Assembly (NCBI GenBank): GCA_963730405.1 | Contig: CAVSRW010000001.1 | Location: 310,001-374,000, forward strand | Direction of reading: 5' to 3' | DNA: 64,000 nucleotides | Source: Gaiellasilicea sp963730405 | GTDB lineage: Bacteria > Actinomycetota > Thermoleophilia > Gaiellales > Gaiellaceae | In this document: positions 20,358 through 28,087 of the stretch, piece after piece | Layout of the letters: each line of letters starts with the position of its first letter | Numbering within the stretch: the stretch's first letter is position 1 | The notes under the pieces: model-generated | The model's input: only the letters and a program-made list of their open reading frames with translations | Database searches by the model: none | Told to the model about the DNA's origin: nothing | Translations under genes and position numbers: made by a program

Positions 20358-20394
20358 CGGTTCTCTCATGGCTCTGCGATCAGCCTGCCGCGGA

Positions 20395-20411
20395 GCCCGG
20401 CTTCGCCGGGC
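20395..20411 (+). promoter_or_regulatory. Hairpin between sufS and sufU
   Basis: GCCCGG and CCGGGC pair around CTTCG, a compact and very stable stem-loop in the 77-base gap between sufS and sufU. No T-run follows, so it is more likely an mRNA-stability or processing element than a terminator. Confidence 0.35.
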
Positions 20412-20434
20412 GCGAGCAGCAGGCGGCTAGAGGC

Positions 20435-20864
20435 ATGAGACGAGTTCGACCAGCTGTACCGGGAGGTCATCCTCGACCACTACAAGAACCCGCGCGGGCA
20501 CGGGCTGCTCGACGCCGCCGACGCGCAGGCCGAGGGGCAGAACCCGCTCTGCGGCGACGAGGTGGCCGTCTCGGTCCGCTTCGACGGCGAGACGATCGCG
20601 GAGGTCGGGTTCGAGGGCCGCGGCTGCGCGATCTCGCAGGCCGCGACCTCGATGCTGACCGAGCTCGTCGTCGGCCGCAGCGCCGGCGAGGTGGCGCAGA
20701 TGCCGAAGGAGGAGCTGCTCGAGGAGATCGGGATTCCGCTGACGCCCGTCCGGCTCAAGTGCGCCATCCTCGGACTCGGCGTGCTCAAGGTGGCGCTGCA
20801 CAAGTCGAAGGGGACGCCGCTCCCCGACGAGTGGACGCAGGGCGACGACCTGACGATTTCGTGA
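20435..20864 (+). CDS. sufU: SufU Fe-S scaffold/sulfur-transfer protein (start disrupted by one base)
   Basis: SufU takes sulfur from SufS. The three cysteines of the active site are in NPLCGDEV, GRGCAISQA and RLKCAILG, and the N-terminus FDQLYREVILDHYKNPRG is typical. The ATG at 20435 is followed by one extra A (20438) that puts it out of frame with GACGAGTTC; removing it gives M-DEFDQLY. As written, the first canonical in-frame start is GTG 20562, which would delete the first cysteine. A one-base insertion, real or artefact, is the simplest reading. Its stop overlaps the Rieske gene start (GTGA). Confidence 0.8.
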
Positions 20865-21268
20865 CGGTCGACGTCTGCCCGGTCGGCGAGCTGCCGCCGG
20901 GGCACGTGAAGATCATCTGGTCGGGGCCGCTCGCAATCGGCGTCTACAACTGCGGCGGCAGCTACTACGCGATCGAGGACCGCTGCTCGCACGACGACGG
21001 GCCGCTCTGCGAGGGCGAGTGGGAGCCGGACTCGTGCATCGCGATCTGCCCGCGCCACGGCTCCCGCTTCGACATCACGACCGGCCGCCCGCTGACGCTG
21101 CCCGCCTACGAGCCGGTCGACACGTTCCCCGTCGTGGTCGAGGACGGCTGGGTTCTCGACGCGCTGACTTGGTTCGTCGCCCGCCTGCTACATTCTCGAT
21201 ATCCGCGGAAAGGAGGTGGTCCGGCAGTGGAGATTTCCAGTACGGGCAGTGGAGGTGTCAGCCGGTAG
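20861..21268 (+). CDS. Rieske [2Fe-2S] ferredoxin-like protein of the suf operon
   Basis: A Rieske domain with CSH (Cys42, His44) and CPRH (Cys63, His66), the four ligands of a [2Fe-2S] cluster, in a ~100-residue fold. Small Rieske proteins commonly follow SufU in Actinobacteria and act as electron-transfer proteins. The fold ends near FPVVVEDGWVLDA, but the frame continues 34 residues to TAG at 21266, through a sequence that belongs to the structured RNA downstream. A TGA in the +1 frame sits right after DA, so a one-base error may have removed the natural stop. Confidence 0.8.
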   Translation: MTVDVCPVGELPPGHVKIIWSGPLAIGVYNCGGSYYAIEDRCSHDDGPLCEGEWEPDSCIAICPRHGSRFDITTGRPLTLPAYEPVDTFPVVVEDGWVLDALTWFVARLLHSRYPRKGGGPAVEISSTGSGGVSR

Positions 21269-21428
21269 GGACGTGCCCCTGGTACCTGCAAGGGGAATCG
21301 TCTAGCCAGCGTAGGGGGCCCGCGGATGACGGTGTCGACACCGGCACCTGACGCGCCGCTTCGGCAGGAAGCGTCTCTGCCAATACAGGCTGGTACCGAC
21401 GTTCGAAGGGCCGCGAAAGCGGCCCTTC
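21205..21428 (+). ncRNA. Structured noncoding RNA, possibly raiA-motif
   Basis: A ~220-base stretch that does not read as protein but is dense in pairings. Perfect anti-SD complement AAAGGAGGTG lies near 21209-21218. CCCCT/AGGGG closes around GGTACCTGCA (21276-21295). GGTGTC/GACACC forms a local palindrome (21331-21342). GACGC/GCGTC encloses GCCG-CTT-CGGC (21350-21374). GGCAG (21245-21249) can pair with CTGCC (21377-21381), and CAGCC (21259-21263) with GGCTG (21388-21392); these cross, implying a pseudoknot. It ends in a strong terminator. From memory its phrases resemble the raiA RNA motif of Firmicutes and Actinobacteria; I cannot confirm this without a covariance search. A TACATT box at 21189 could be its -10. 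Confidence 0.5.
21405..21428 (+). terminator. Intrinsic terminator with GAAA loop
   Basis: GAAGGGCCGC and GCGGCCCTTC form a perfect 10-bp stem closed by a GAAA tetraloop, followed by a pyrimidine-rich tract (cgttctcttcc). It ends the structured RNA and the suf transcript. Confidence 0.8.
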
Positions 21429-21457
21429 GGCGTTCTCTTCCGTCGCCTGCCGCTTCG

Positions 21458-21488
21458 GGACATGTCGGGGCCAGGACCCCACATGTCC
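21458..21488. terminator. Inverted repeat, possible bidirectional terminator
   Basis: GGACATGT and ACATGTCC flank GGGG/CCCC around CCAGGA, a 12-bp stem with one bulged C. It sits between the suf/RNA transcript and the end of the convergent NAD-binding gene, where a terminator serving both would be expected. Confidence 0.5.
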
Positions 21489-21495
21489 GCAGCGG

Positions 21496-22386
21496 TCAGT
21501 CCTTGGCGGTCGCGCGGCGGAGTTGCTCGTCGAGGGGGACGAGCGGGAGGGCGAAGGTGTCGACCGCGTCCGAGTTCGAGACCACGTTGTCGCCCGCCGC
21601 GAGCATCTTCAGCTGGTCGCGCGTCACCGGTGGCTTGGGCAGCAGCTCCAGCACGGTCGCCTGCGCCCGCATCAGCCCGAAGGGCAGGTGGATGCTCGGC
21701 CGACGCGAGCCCTGGGCGTGCTTCAGCCGCGACCAGAACTCGTTCCACGTCACGGTGTCGGGGCCGCCGAGCTCGAACGTCCGGTTCGCCGCCTCCGGCT
21801 TCTCGATCGCCGCGGCGAAGTAGGCGGCCACGTCGTCGACCCAGATCGGCTGGATCCGCTGCGTGCCGGGACCGACGATCGGCGTCACCGGAGCGAGCTT
21901 CGCGATCCGCTTGAACTGGCCGAGCGCTCCGCCCTCTGGACCGAACACGAAGCTGGGCCGGAAGATCACGTGCTCGAGGCCGGACGCCTTCACGTCCTGC
22001 TCCATCTGCCATTTCGCACCGTAGTAGGGAACGAGATCCTTCGTCTCCTCCGTCGTCCCCAGGGCCGACATCAGCACGAACCGCTGCACGCCCGCGTCTC
22101 GCGCGGCGGCGAGCAGGTCGCGGGTCCCCTGCTCCATGACGCTCCGGAACTCCTCGGGCTTGCCGGTCAGGATCGCGACCAGGTGGACGACGACGTCCTG
22201 GCCCTCGACCGCGCTCCGCAGGCTCGCCGCGTCCGTCATCGAGCCCTGGACGGCGTCCTGGTTCGGCAGCTCCGCGCTCGCGCCGGGCGTGTGCTCGAGC
22301 ACGCGGACGGTGTGCCCGTCCTCGACGAGCTTGCGGACGATCGAGGGCCCGACGAACCCCGTTGCTCCGGTGACGAGGACGTTCAC
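21496..22386 (-). CDS. NAD(P)-binding protein, NmrA/NDUFA9-like atypical SDR
   Basis: The 296-residue Rossmann protein starts MNVLVTGATGFVGPSIVRKL with the TGATGFVG dinucleotide motif. It has YYGAKWQMEQ in the position of the catalytic Tyr-Lys and RPSFVFGPEGG after it, as in complex-I-NDUFA9-like and quinone/ubiquinone-related SDR5 proteins. Function in bacteria is often linked to quinone or lipid metabolism but is not shown here. The GTG at 22386 overlaps the dcd stop (GTGA), so it is translated with dcd. Confidence 0.8.
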   Translation of the reverse strand: MNVLVTGATGFVGPSIVRKLVEDGHTVRVLEHTPGASAELPNQDAVQGSMTDAASLRSAVEGQDVVVHLVAILTGKPEEFRSVMEQGTRDLLAAARDAGVQRFVLMSALGTTEETKDLVPYYGAKWQMEQDVKASGLEHVIFRPSFVFGPEGGALGQFKRIAKLAPVTPIVGPGTQRIQPIWVDDVAAYFAAAIEKPEAANRTFELGGPDTVTWNEFWSRLKHAQGSRRPSIHLPFGLMRAQATVLELLPKPPVTRDQLKMLAAGDNVVSNSDAVDTFALPLVPLDEQLRRATAKD

Positions 22387-22949
22387 GCCTCGAAGTTCTT
22401 CCAGTAGCGGCTCGGAGTCGGCCCCTTCTGCCCCTGGTACTTGGAGCCGAGCGCGCCCGAGCCGTACGGCGTCTCGGCCGGCTCGGAGAGCTGGACGAAC
22501 GAGAGCTGGCCGATCTTCATCCCGTGGTAGATCGTGATCGGGAGGTTGGCGACGTTCGAGAGCTCGAGCGTGACGTGGCCGTCCCAGCCTGGGTCGATGA
22601 AGCCCGCAGTGGAGTGGATCAGGAGCCCGAGCCGGCCGAGCGAGCTCTTCCCCTCCAGCCGCGCGACGAGATCGTCGGGCAGCTTCACCCGCTCGAGCGT
22701 CGAGCCGAGCACGAATTCCCCCGGATGCAGGATGAACGGCGTCTCGTCGTCGATCTCGACGAGCTCGGTCAGCTCCTCCTGCTCCTGCTTGACGTCGATG
22801 TACGGATAGCGGGAGTTGCGGAACACCCGGAAGTAGCGGTCGACGCGCACGTCGAGGCTCGACGGCTGCATCAGCGACTCCTCGTACGGCTCGATCTCGA
22901 TGCGGCCCTCGCCCAGCAGCCGGCGGATCGTCACGTCGGAAAGGACCAC
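22383..22949 (-). CDS. dcd: dCTP deaminase
   Basis: The 188-residue enzyme converts dCTP to dUTP (or, in bifunctional forms, to dUMP). The core motif is HSTAGFIDPGWDGHVTLEL, with the glutamate used in catalysis, preceded by GKSSLGRLG for phosphate binding. Length is normal. The GTG at 22949 opens it; the divergent GH-like gene's promoter lies 20 bases beyond. Provides dUMP for thymidylate synthesis. Confidence 0.95.
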   Translation of the reverse strand: MVLSDVTIRRLLGEGRIEIEPYEESLMQPSSLDVRVDRYFRVFRNSRYPYIDVKQEQEELTELVEIDDETPFILHPGEFVLGSTLERVKLPDDLVARLEGKSSLGRLGLLIHSTAGFIDPGWDGHVTLELSNVANLPITIYHGMKIGQLSFVQLSEPAETPYGSGALGSKYQGQKGPTPSRYWKNFEA

Positions 22950-22968
22950 CCGGCGATTCTACGGTCCG

Positions 22969-22997
22969 TTGCAAAGAAGACGTTTTCCACATACTGT
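22969..22997 (+). promoter_or_regulatory. Sigma-70-type promoter, leaderless gene
   Basis: TTGCAA (22969-22974) and TACTGT (22992-22997) are separated by 17 bases. The expected start of transcription falls on or next to the GTG at 23007, which has no Shine-Dalgarno. Confidence 0.55.
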
Positions 22998-23006
22998 TCC
23001 CGCCCC

Positions 23007-24212
23007 GTGTCGATGCTGTTCGAGCAGATGGAGCCGAACGAGCGCTTTCGGGCGCGGCGTGAGGCAGCCCGTCGCCGCCGCAGGCGCCGCCGCGGCGTCG
23101 CGTTCGGCCTCCTGCTCGGCGTGACGGCGACGGCCACGCTGGGCGCGCGCTTCGTGATCGACGACGAGGGCGCCGTCGCCGGCGAGCAGCCGAAGCCCGC
23201 CGCGAAGCCCGCCGTCAAATCGGCGCCGGTGAAGCAGCCGCGCGCGCTCCCCGACGAGGTTCGCGGGATCCACGTGACGATGGCGCTCGCCTCCCTCGAC
23301 GGGAAGCTGGCCGAGTACCTCGAGCTGGTGGACGAGGGGCTGAACACGATCCAGCTCGACGTCAAGGACGAGAACGGCGAGGTCGCCTTCATCCCGTCGG
23401 CCGTCCCGCTCGCGAACAAGGTCGGCGCGGCGAAGCCGTACTACCGGCCGCGCGAGGCGGCGAAGATGGTGCACCGCAAGGGCGTCTACCTGATCGGCCG
23501 CGTGGTCACCTTCGAGGACCCGCGCCTGTCCGAGGGCAAGCCCGAGTACGCGATCAAGAGCCCGGACGGCTCGGTCTGGCACAACCACGCCGGCCTCGGC
23601 TGGACGAACCCGTACGACAAGCGCGTCTGGGACTACAACGTCTCGATCGCGGAGGTCGCGGCGCGTGCCGGCTTCGACGAGATCCAGTTCGACTACGTGC
23701 GGTTCCCGACCGACGGCGACGTCGATTCGATCGTGTACCCGAAGAAGACCACGACCGCTCCGGGCTGGGTGATCGCCCAGTTCGTCCATTACGCGACGCA
23801 GCGTCTCAAGCCTCTCGGCGTCCGCGTCTCGGCGGACGTCTTCGGCCTCTCCGCCACGCGCGACCTCGGCATCGGCCAGATCCCGCGGCGGATCTCGAAG
23901 TACGTCGACGCGATCTATCCGATGGTGTACCCGTCCCACTACGGGAAGGGCGAGTACGGCCTCGAGGATCCGAACGCAGCGCCCGGCGCGACCGTCGAAT
24001 GGTCGCTCGCCGACTTCCGTCGGGAGCTGAAGAAGGGGAAGGGCAAGGCGGAGCTGATCCCGTGGCTGCAGGACTTCTCCTACGGCCGCACGTACGGGCC
24101 CTCGGACGTGAAGGCGCAGATCGAGGCGACCCGCCTGATGGGAGCCCGCGGCTACCTGCTCTGGAACCCGCTCGGGATCTACACGCCGGGCGCGCTCGCA
24201 CCGGCTTCGTAA
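23007..24212 (+). CDS. Putative glycoside-hydrolase-like protein (DUF4015)
   Basis: The protein has a short basic N-terminus, one transmembrane segment (VAFGLLLGVTATATLGA), a Lys/Pro/Ala linker and a ~320-residue catalytic-like TIM-barrel domain. The barrel segments include DEIQFDYVRFPTDGD and YVDAIYPMVYPSHYG, which are diagnostic of DUF4015, a GH13/GH18-like family with conserved acidic residues. It would be anchored with the domain outside and could act on a cell-wall or capsular glycan. GTG 23007 is preferred from the promoter position; ATG 23013 and 23028 are alternatives. Confidence 0.8.
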   Translation: MSMLFEQMEPNERFRARREAARRRRRRRRGVAFGLLLGVTATATLGARFVIDDEGAVAGEQPKPAAKPAVKSAPVKQPRALPDEVRGIHVTMALASLDGKLAEYLELVDEGLNTIQLDVKDENGEVAFIPSAVPLANKVGAAKPYYRPREAAKMVHRKGVYLIGRVVTFEDPRLSEGKPEYAIKSPDGSVWHNHAGLGWTNPYDKRVWDYNVSIAEVAARAGFDEIQFDYVRFPTDGDVDSIVYPKKTTTAPGWVIAQFVHYATQRLKPLGVRVSADVFGLSATRDLGIGQIPRRISKYVDAIYPMVYPSHYGKGEYGLEDPNAAPGATVEWSLADFRRELKKGKGKAELIPWLQDFSYGRTYGPSDVKAQIEATRLMGARGYLLWNPLGIYTPGALAPAS

Positions 24213-24234
24213 CACGCGTTACACTCGCTGACGA

Positions 24235-24666
24235 ATGGCGATCGGCGACGTGATGAGGACGCGTGTCGTGACCGTCGAGCCCGGCGACTCCGCGCGCCTC
24301 GCGGTGCTGCGAATGCTGGAGGAGAGCGTCGGCTCGGTCGCGGTCTGCGAGGAGGGCAGGCTCGTCGGCATCTTCACGGAACGCGACGTGCTCGCTCTGA
24401 CCGGTGAGGGAACCGATCTCGACGCCGTCAGGGTCGGCGACGTGATGACGCGCGATCCGATCACGGTCGACGCCGACGTCTCGATCCTCGACGCGGCGCG
24501 GCTGATGGGTGAGCGCAGGATCCGCCATGTGCCGGTCGTGGAGGGGGAGCACCTGCTCGGGATGATCGGGATCCGCGACGTCCTCGGCAGCCTCGTCGAG
24601 CGTGCCTGGCAGGCCCGCGACACGGACGCGCACGACACCGCTCGCTCGCTCTTCAGACGCGACTAG
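24235..24666 (+). CDS. Tandem CBS-domain protein
   Basis: The 143-residue protein is made of two CBS motifs (MAIGDVMRTRVVTVEPGDS and VGDVMTRDPITVDADVS). Such Bateman modules bind adenosyl nucleotides and regulate partners. TACACT (24220-24225) ends nine bases before the ATG and no Shine-Dalgarno is seen, so it is probably leaderless. It converges with pdxH, sharing a four-base stop overlap. Confidence 0.9.
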   Translation: MAIGDVMRTRVVTVEPGDSARLAVLRMLEESVGSVAVCEEGRLVGIFTERDVLALTGEGTDLDAVRVGDVMTRDPITVDADVSILDAARLMGERRIRHVPVVEGEHLLGMIGIRDVLGSLVERAWQARDTDAHDTARSLFRRD

Positions 24667-25253
24667 GGCGCGAGACGCGTCCGCGCCCAGCCGGCCGCGT
24701 CGCGCTCGTAGCGGATGCGGTCGTGGAGGCGGTCGTCCCCGTGCTCCCAGAACTCGTACGCGTCCGGCCGAAGCCGGTAGCCGCCCCAGTGCGGCGGTAG
24801 GGGCACGTCGTCGTCGTGGCGCTCGGCCGCGGCGGCGTAGAGCCGCTCGAGCTCGGCCCGGTCGGCAAGCGGCCGGCTCTGGGGCGACGCCCAGGCGGCG
24901 AGCCTGCTCCCGAGCGGCCGCGTCCGGAAGTACGCCTCCGACTCGTCGACGCTTACCCGCTCGACCGTGCCCTCGACGCGCACCTGGCGGCCGAGCGGCT
25001 GCCAGTGGAAGAGCAGGGCGGCCTGCGGGTTCTCGGCGAGCTCGCGGCCCTTCCGGCTCTCGTAGTTCGTGTGGAACGCGAAGCCGCGCTCGTCGGTGCT
25101 CTTCAGCAGCACCATCCGCGCGGACGGCCTGCCGGTGGCGCTCGCGGTGGCGAGCGTCATCGCCTCCGGCACCGGTATTCCCGCCTCGCGCGCGGACGTG
25201 AACCAGTGCTCGAACTGCCGGAGCGGATCGGGGTCGAGGTCGCTCTCGTCCAT
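24663..25253 (-). CDS. pdxH: Pyridoxamine 5'-phosphate oxidase
   Basis: The 196-residue FMN enzyme oxidises pyridoxine/pyridoxamine phosphate to PLP. Motifs visible: RMVLLKSTDERGFAFHTNYE for FMN/substrate contacts, ALLFHWQPLGRQVRVEG, and the C-terminal signature region RLRPDAYEFW followed by LHDRIRYER. The order and length match PdxH. It is divergent from the aminotransferase gene, itself a PLP enzyme. Confidence 0.92.
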   Translation of the reverse strand: MDESDLDPDPLRQFEHWFTSAREAGIPVPEAMTLATASATGRPSARMVLLKSTDERGFAFHTNYESRKGRELAENPQAALLFHWQPLGRQVRVEGTVERVSVDESEAYFRTRPLGSRLAAWASPQSRPLADRAELERLYAAAAERHDDDVPLPPHWGGYRLRPDAYEFWEHGDDRLHDRIRYERDAAGWARTRLAP

Positions 25254-25292
25254 GGCGCCGAGACTCTACGCCGCTCGGTACCCTGCTCCGCG

Positions 25293-26615
25293 ATGGCGGC
25301 GACGAAGACGATCGAGATCCGGACGGCGATCCCGGGCCCGCGCTCGCAGGCGATCCTCGAGCGGAAGCAGCGCGTGATCGCGAACGCCAAGTCGATCGTG
25401 CTCCCGGTCGTCGCGCACGAGGGCCGGGGCGCCACGCTCACCGACGTCGACGGCAACACGTTCATCGACTTCACCGGCGGCGTCGGCTGTCTCAACACGG
25501 GCCACGCCCACCCGCGCGTGGTCGAGGCGGCGACCGAGCAGCTCGCCCGCTTCGCGCACACCGACTTCACCGTCGTCCCGTATGAGTCCTACGTCGAGCT
25601 CGCGGAGCGCCTGCTCGCCCTTGCGCCTTTCCAGGGCCCGGCCAAGGCCGCCTTCTTCAACGCCGGCACCGAAGCGGTCGAGAACGCGGTCAAGTTCGCC
25701 CGTCTGTACACCAAGCGTCCCGCCGTGATCGCCTTCGAGGGCGCGTTCCACGGCCGAACGCTGCTCTCGATGACGCTGACGTCGCGGCCGCACCCGTACA
25801 AGGTCGGGATGGGCCCGCTCGCGCCCGAGGTCTACCGGGCGCCGTTCCCGTCCGACTACCGCGGGCCCGACACAGAGACCGCGCTCGCGGAGCTGCGGCA
25901 GATGTTCTCCACCCATGTCGCCGCCGAGCAGGTGGCGGCGATCATCGTCGAGCCCGTCCAGGGCGAGGGCGGCTTCCTGCAGGCGCCACAGGCGTTCCTG
26001 GAGGGCCTGCGCGCGATCTGCGACGAGCACGGCATCTGCCTGATCGCCGACGAGGTGCAGACCGGCTTCGCCCGGACCGGCAAGCTGTTCGCGATCGAGC
26101 ACTACGGGGTCGAGCCCGACCTGATCACGCTCGCGAAGTCGATCGCCGGCGGGCTTCCGCTCTCCGCTGTGCTCGGGAAGGCGGAGATCCTCGACGCGGC
26201 CCATGACGGCGCCGTCGGCGGCACCTACGTCGGCAACCCGGTCGCGCAGGCGGCCGCGATCGCCGTCCTCGACGTGATCGAGGAGGAGAATCTCACCGAA
26301 CGCGCCCTCCAGATCGGCGAGACGATGCGCGCGCGCATGCTCGCCTGGCAGGAGCGCTTTGCCGCGATCGGTGACGTGCGCGGGCTCGGGGCGATGATCG
26401 CGATCGAGCTCGTCGAGGACCGTGCGACGAAGCAGCCGGCCCCGGCGCTCGCGCAGGCCGTGATCGAGGCGGCGATGCAGCGCGGCCTGCTGCTGTTGAA
26501 GGCCGGCGTGCACGGGAACGCGATCCGCGTTCTGTGCCCGCTCGTGCTCACGGACGCCGAGCTGGACGAAGCGCTGGGCGCGTGGGAAGACGCGCTCGCA
26601 CACGTGCTGGCGTAG
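25293..26615 (+). CDS. gabT: 4-aminobutyrate-type class III aminotransferase
   Basis: The 440-residue PLP enzyme has the class III signature LIADEVQTGFARTGK and the lysine loop LITLAKSIAGGLPLSAV. NAGTEAVENAVKFAR and EGAFHGRT are typical of GABA transaminases. It moves the amino group of GABA (or a related omega-amino acid) to 2-oxoglutarate. The ATG at 25293 follows TACCCT (25279-25284) by eight bases with no Shine-Dalgarno, suggesting leaderless expression. No succinate-semialdehyde dehydrogenase is adjacent. Confidence 0.85.
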   Translation: MAATKTIEIRTAIPGPRSQAILERKQRVIANAKSIVLPVVAHEGRGATLTDVDGNTFIDFTGGVGCLNTGHAHPRVVEAATEQLARFAHTDFTVVPYESYVELAERLLALAPFQGPAKAAFFNAGTEAVENAVKFARLYTKRPAVIAFEGAFHGRTLLSMTLTSRPHPYKVGMGPLAPEVYRAPFPSDYRGPDTETALAELRQMFSTHVAAEQVAAIIVEPVQGEGGFLQAPQAFLEGLRAICDEHGICLIADEVQTGFARTGKLFAIEHYGVEPDLITLAKSIAGGLPLSAVLGKAEILDAAHDGAVGGTYVGNPVAQAAAIAVLDVIEEENLTERALQIGETMRARMLAWQERFAAIGDVRGLGAMIAIELVEDRATKQPAPALAQAVIEAAMQRGLLLLKAGVHGNAIRVLCPLVLTDAELDEALGAWEDALAHVLA

Positions 26616-26644
26616 GTTCTGCGAGTCGAGGGAACGCTACGTTG

Positions 26645-28087
26645 GTGCCTGTGGGGCAAGTGATCGGCGGTCGCTACGAGCTGACGCGTGTCGTGGGCAG
26701 CGGCGGCATGTCGACTGTCCACTGTGCCTTCGACACGCTGCTCGAGCGCAACGTCGCCCTCAAGATCCTCCACGATCAGTACGGCGAGGACGAGGAGTAC
26801 GTCGAGCGGTTCCGGCGCGAGGCGCGCGCGGTCGCGCAGCTCTCGCATCCGAACATCGTCACCGTGATCGACCGCGGCGAGGAGGACGGCAAGCAGTTCA
26901 TCGTCTTCGAGCTCGTCGAGGGGGAGAACCTGAAGGAACTCGTCGAGCGGGGCGGGCCGCTGCCGGTGCGCCGCGTCCTCGAGCTCGGGCTGGAGGTCGC
27001 GAGAGCGCTCGCGTTCGCGCACGCCCAGGGCCTCGTCCACCGTGACGTGAAGCCGCAGAACGTGCTCCTGAACGAAGACGGTCGCGCGAAGGTGACCGAC
27101 TTCGGGATCGTCCGCTCCCTGGACGCGGTCGGCCACACCGAGACCGGCACGGTGCTCGGGACGAGCCACTACATCGCACCCGAGCAGGCCCGCGGCGAGC
27201 CCGTCGACGCGCAGACCGACGTCTACTCGTTCGGCGTCGTCCTGTACGAGTTGCTCGCGGGCGAGGTGCCGTATCCCGGCGACAACTTCCTCTCGGTCGC
27301 GATGAAGCACGTGAACGAGCCGGTGCCGAGCGTGCTCGACGCGCGGCCGGACACACCGATCCGGCTCGCCTCCCTGATCGAGCGCTCGCTCGCGAAGGAG
27401 CCCGCCGACCGCCCCGCCTCGATGGACGACGTCGTGGCGGAGCTCGAGGCTGTGCTCTCCGAGCTCGACGCGAAGGACGGCAACGAGGGCACGATGATCA
27501 TGAAGCGGCCGACGCCGGTTCCCGCGCCGCCGCCGCGACGGAAGCAGGCGCGCGCTCAGCGCGGGCGCCGACTGCCGCTGTGGCTACTGCTGCTCGGCGC
27601 GCTGCTGATCGCCGCCGTGGTCGGCGGGCTCCTGCTCTCGCGCGACGACGACGGCACACCGGGTGGCGCCGCGACCGGGCAGCCGGTCCGGCTGGCGGGC
27701 GTCGCGTCATACGACCCGCAGGGCGACGACGGTGAGGAGCACCCCGAGCTCGTCGCCGCCGCGACGGACGGCGATCCCGCGTCCTACTGGACGACCTCGA
27801 CCTACGAGAGCTTCTCGAACACGAAGGACGGCGTCGGGCTCGTGGTCGACGCGGGCGAGCCGCGCGAGCTGTCGCAGGTCTCGCTGACCACCGACACTCC
27901 TGGCTTCACCGCCGAGGTGCGTGCCGGCGACTCAGCGGCAGGGCCGTTCGACACGGTCGTCGGCGCCGCGAAGACGGTCGGCCAGACGGCGGCTTGGGAG
28001 CTCGACGGCTCCGAGCATCGCTACTACGCGATCTGGATCACCGACCTCGACGGCCGCGCCCACGTGAACGAGGTGAAAGCGAGCTAG
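26645..28087 (+). CDS. Membrane Ser/Thr protein kinase with C-terminal discoidin-like domain
   Basis: The N-terminal kinase domain (about 1-275) is complete: glycine loop VGSGGMST, VALKIL lysine, HRDVKPQN catalytic loop, DFG in VTDFGIV, and APEQA. A basic juxtamembrane region, one transmembrane helix (LPLWLLLLGALLIAAVVGGL), then a ~130-residue outer domain with DGDPASYWTTSTYESF and GLVVDAGEPRELSQV follow, resembling F5/8-type C (discoidin) domains that bind glycans. PASTA repeats are absent. GTG 26645 lies ten bases after GAGGGAA; GTG 26651 is an alternative. It converges with ddl. Confidence 0.85.
   Translation: MPVGQVIGGRYELTRVVGSGGMSTVHCAFDTLLERNVALKILHDQYGEDEEYVERFRREARAVAQLSHPNIVTVIDRGEEDGKQFIVFELVEGENLKELVERGGPLPVRRVLELGLEVARALAFAHAQGLVHRDVKPQNVLLNEDGRAKVTDFGIVRSLDAVGHTETGTVLGTSHYIAPEQARGEPVDAQTDVYSFGVVLYELLAGEVPYPGDNFLSVAMKHVNEPVPSVLDARPDTPIRLASLIERSLAKEPADRPASMDDVVAELEAVLSELDAKDGNEGTMIMKRPTPVPAPPPRRKQARAQRGRRLPLWLLLLGALLIAAVVGGLLLSRDDDGTPGGAATGQPVRLAGVASYDPQGDDGEEHPELVAAATDGDPASYWTTSTYESFSNTKDGVGLVVDAGEPRELSQVSLTTDTPGFTAEVRAGDSAAGPFDTVVGAAKTVGQTAAWELDGSEHRYYAIWITDLDGRAHVNEVKAS

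Noticed and set aside
20354..20434. Short ORF beginning MTVLSWLCDQPAA that overlaps the sufS stop
   Set aside because: It runs through the intergenic hairpin, has no homology, and merges only with the out-of-frame start of sufU. It looks like a by-product of the one-base insertion.
22969..22997. Third copy of the ddl/argH palindrome
   Set aside because: It shares only GTTGCAAAG with the repeat and is fully explained as a -35 region. Half-sites at 12546 and 39550 were likewise too short to count.
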